Shown here one piece after another: positions 63,163 through 64,000 of a DNA stretch of 64,000 nucleotides (its first letter is position 1; each line of letters starts with the position of its first letter). The notes beneath the pieces are model-generated. The model was not told the DNA's origin and ran no database searches. It saw nothing but the letters and a program-made list of their open reading frames with translations. The DNA lies in NCBI RefSeq assembly GCF_014644295.1, contig NZ_BMKK01000011.1, positions 124,001 through 188,000 on the forward strand. Reading direction: 5' to 3'. A program made the position numbers and the translations under genes. Origin of the DNA: Emticicia aquatilis (GTDB lineage: Bacteria > Bacteroidota > Bacteroidia > Cytophagales > Spirosomataceae).

Positions 63163-63300
63163 ATCCCGTAGGGATTTAATATTGGTAGAAAATAAAAATT
63201 TCCTATTAATCAGTGTGCCGTAGGCACACAACATAAAGGTGAAATTTGCTTTCTACGGCCGCCACCGATTGTCAATATTTAGTACCTAAAGGCACACTAT
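63163..63300. repeat. Dispersed two-hairpin repeat, copy 5, with a degenerate inverted copy
   Basis: Plus-strand copy: ATCCCGTAGGGATT (63163-63176), ATATTGGTAGAAAA, about 22 bases, then GTGTGCC-GTA-GGCACAC (63213-63229). A degraded minus-strand copy near 63252-63300 keeps GTGCC-TTTA-GGTAC and TAAATATTG. Confidence 0.7.
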
Positions 63301-63359
63301 TTGACTTTTCAACGCTTAATTCTCATAAACTATTTCCATATCATTCGCTCTAAATCACC

Positions 63360-64000
63360 ATGAGAAGTCTTTTTATAGTTCTGCTATTCATCGGTTTTAT
63401 CTCAAATGCCCAAAAACAAATCGCTATCACGATTGATGATTTGCCATTTGTGCAAGAACTTTCGCTCAGACACGCCCAAGAATCAACTACAAAACTGCTA
63501 AGTAAGATTAAGCAAAAAAAACTCACAACCGTAGGTTTTGTCAACGAAAACTCGGTCTATAAGTTGGGGCAAATCGACGAGAGAGTTGCTTTATTGGATG
63601 CTTGGCTGGCGAATGGCCAGCAATTGGGCAATCATACTTTTTCACATCCGTCATTCAGTAAATTATCGCTCGAAGATTTTAAGGCTGAAACGCTAAAAGG
63701 TGAAATTCTGACCGAAAAACTGAAACAGAAATATGGTCAGACTGAGAAATACTTCAGATTCCCATTGTTGCATACAGGTTCTGATAGCCTGAAAAAATAC
63801 GGTTTTCAAGCATTTTTGGCTGAAAAAGGCTATCAAAATGCACCAGTTACGATTGATGCCGACGATTGGGTTTTCAACAAAGTGTATATGGATGCTGTAA
63901 AAGCCAACAATAAAACTTTGATGAAAGAAGTGGCCGAAAAATATCTCAAACACACCGAAGCCTATTTTGATTATTACGAAAAACTCACGCAAGAAGTAGC
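63360..64000 (+). CDS. Polysaccharide deacetylase (NodB-type), partial
   Basis: The frame runs off the right edge after 213 codons. Signal peptide (to SNAQ). NodB motifs: the catalytic Asp in IAITIDDLPF and the His pair in LGNHTFSHPSF. The FRFPLLHTG segment fits motif 3. Removes acetyl groups from chitin-like polymers, peptidoglycan or xylan. The rest of the domain is outside the window. Confidence 0.9.
   Translation, partial: MRSLFIVLLFIGFISNAQKQIAITIDDLPFVQELSLRHAQESTTKLLSKIKQKKLTTVGFVNENSVYKLGQIDERVALLDAWLANGQQLGNHTFSHPSFSKLSLEDFKAETLKGEILTEKLKQKYGQTEKYFRFPLLHTGSDSLKKYGFQAFLAEKGYQNAPVTIDADDWVFNKVYMDAVKANNKTLMKEVAEKYLKHTEAYFDYYEKLTQEV

Overview
The window looks like a chromosomal segment of a member of the Bacteroidota, probably a Cytophagales relative (Spirosoma/Emticicia/Runella type). 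This placement is inferred, not proven. The reasons are the low GC, A-rich leaders with AAAATTATG-type starts instead of Shine-Dalgarno sites, several TTTG-N18..21-TAnnTTTG promoters, many secreted or lipoprotein enzymes with carboxypeptidase-like, F5/8 or 3-coathanger modules, and families typical of the phylum (DUF4382, DUF5690, DUF3244-like, DUF1080, glutaminase/DUF4965). I see no rRNA, tRNA, CRISPR array or phage block.

Layout. 1-3.6 kb: an ECF sigma factor translationally coupled to a membrane anti-sigma-like protein, divergent from a von Willebrand A protein that carries a carboxypeptidase-like domain and a TonB-plug remnant. 3.6-6.9 kb: DUF779 plus aldehyde dehydrogenase with a divergent AraC regulator. 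6.9-15.2 kb: secreted esterases, a small outer-membrane barrel, a DUF4382 lipoprotein, a DoxX-like membrane protein, VOC and DUF6157 proteins, and a secreted-protein gene broken by a frameshift. 15.3-18.2 kb: a TPP riboswitch with terminator in front of a four-gene operon (SAM methyltransferase, PurM/HypE-like ATPase, divergent ThiE, Trm112-like zinc protein). This is the most interesting system in the window. 18.3-20 kb: a GH39 enzyme, followed by 1.1 kb of repeats and scars. 21-30.5 kb: AraC/SDR pairs, a PQQ sugar dehydrogenase, a Bcr-type exporter, DinB and SRPBCC proteins. 30.5-34.5 kb: HxlR regulators with DoxX and nitroreductase genes, including the ghost of a duplicated SRPBCC-HxlR-DoxX module. 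34.5-47 kb: secreted carbohydrate- and peptide-active proteins (DUF1080, GH43-like, glutaminase, class C serine hydrolase, esterase, Kelch-like). 47-56 kb: PhnA-like, nitrilase, AraC regulators, hydrolases, a DUF5690 transporter and a ghost of its paralogue, and a MITE. 56-59 kb: a BlaI-M56 (BlaR1-like) regulatory pair behind three perfect operators. 59-64 kb: DUF1080, three tandem DUF3244-like small secreted proteins, an SGNH hydrolase and the start of a polysaccharide deacetylase.

Common themes are one-gene-one-regulator pairs (six AraC family, two HxlR, one LysR, one BlaI), extracellular breakdown of polysaccharides, esters and peptides, and a dispersed repeat family (two small hairpins around an ATATTGGTAGAAA core) in at least five intergenic regions. 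Intrinsic terminators separate most convergent genes.
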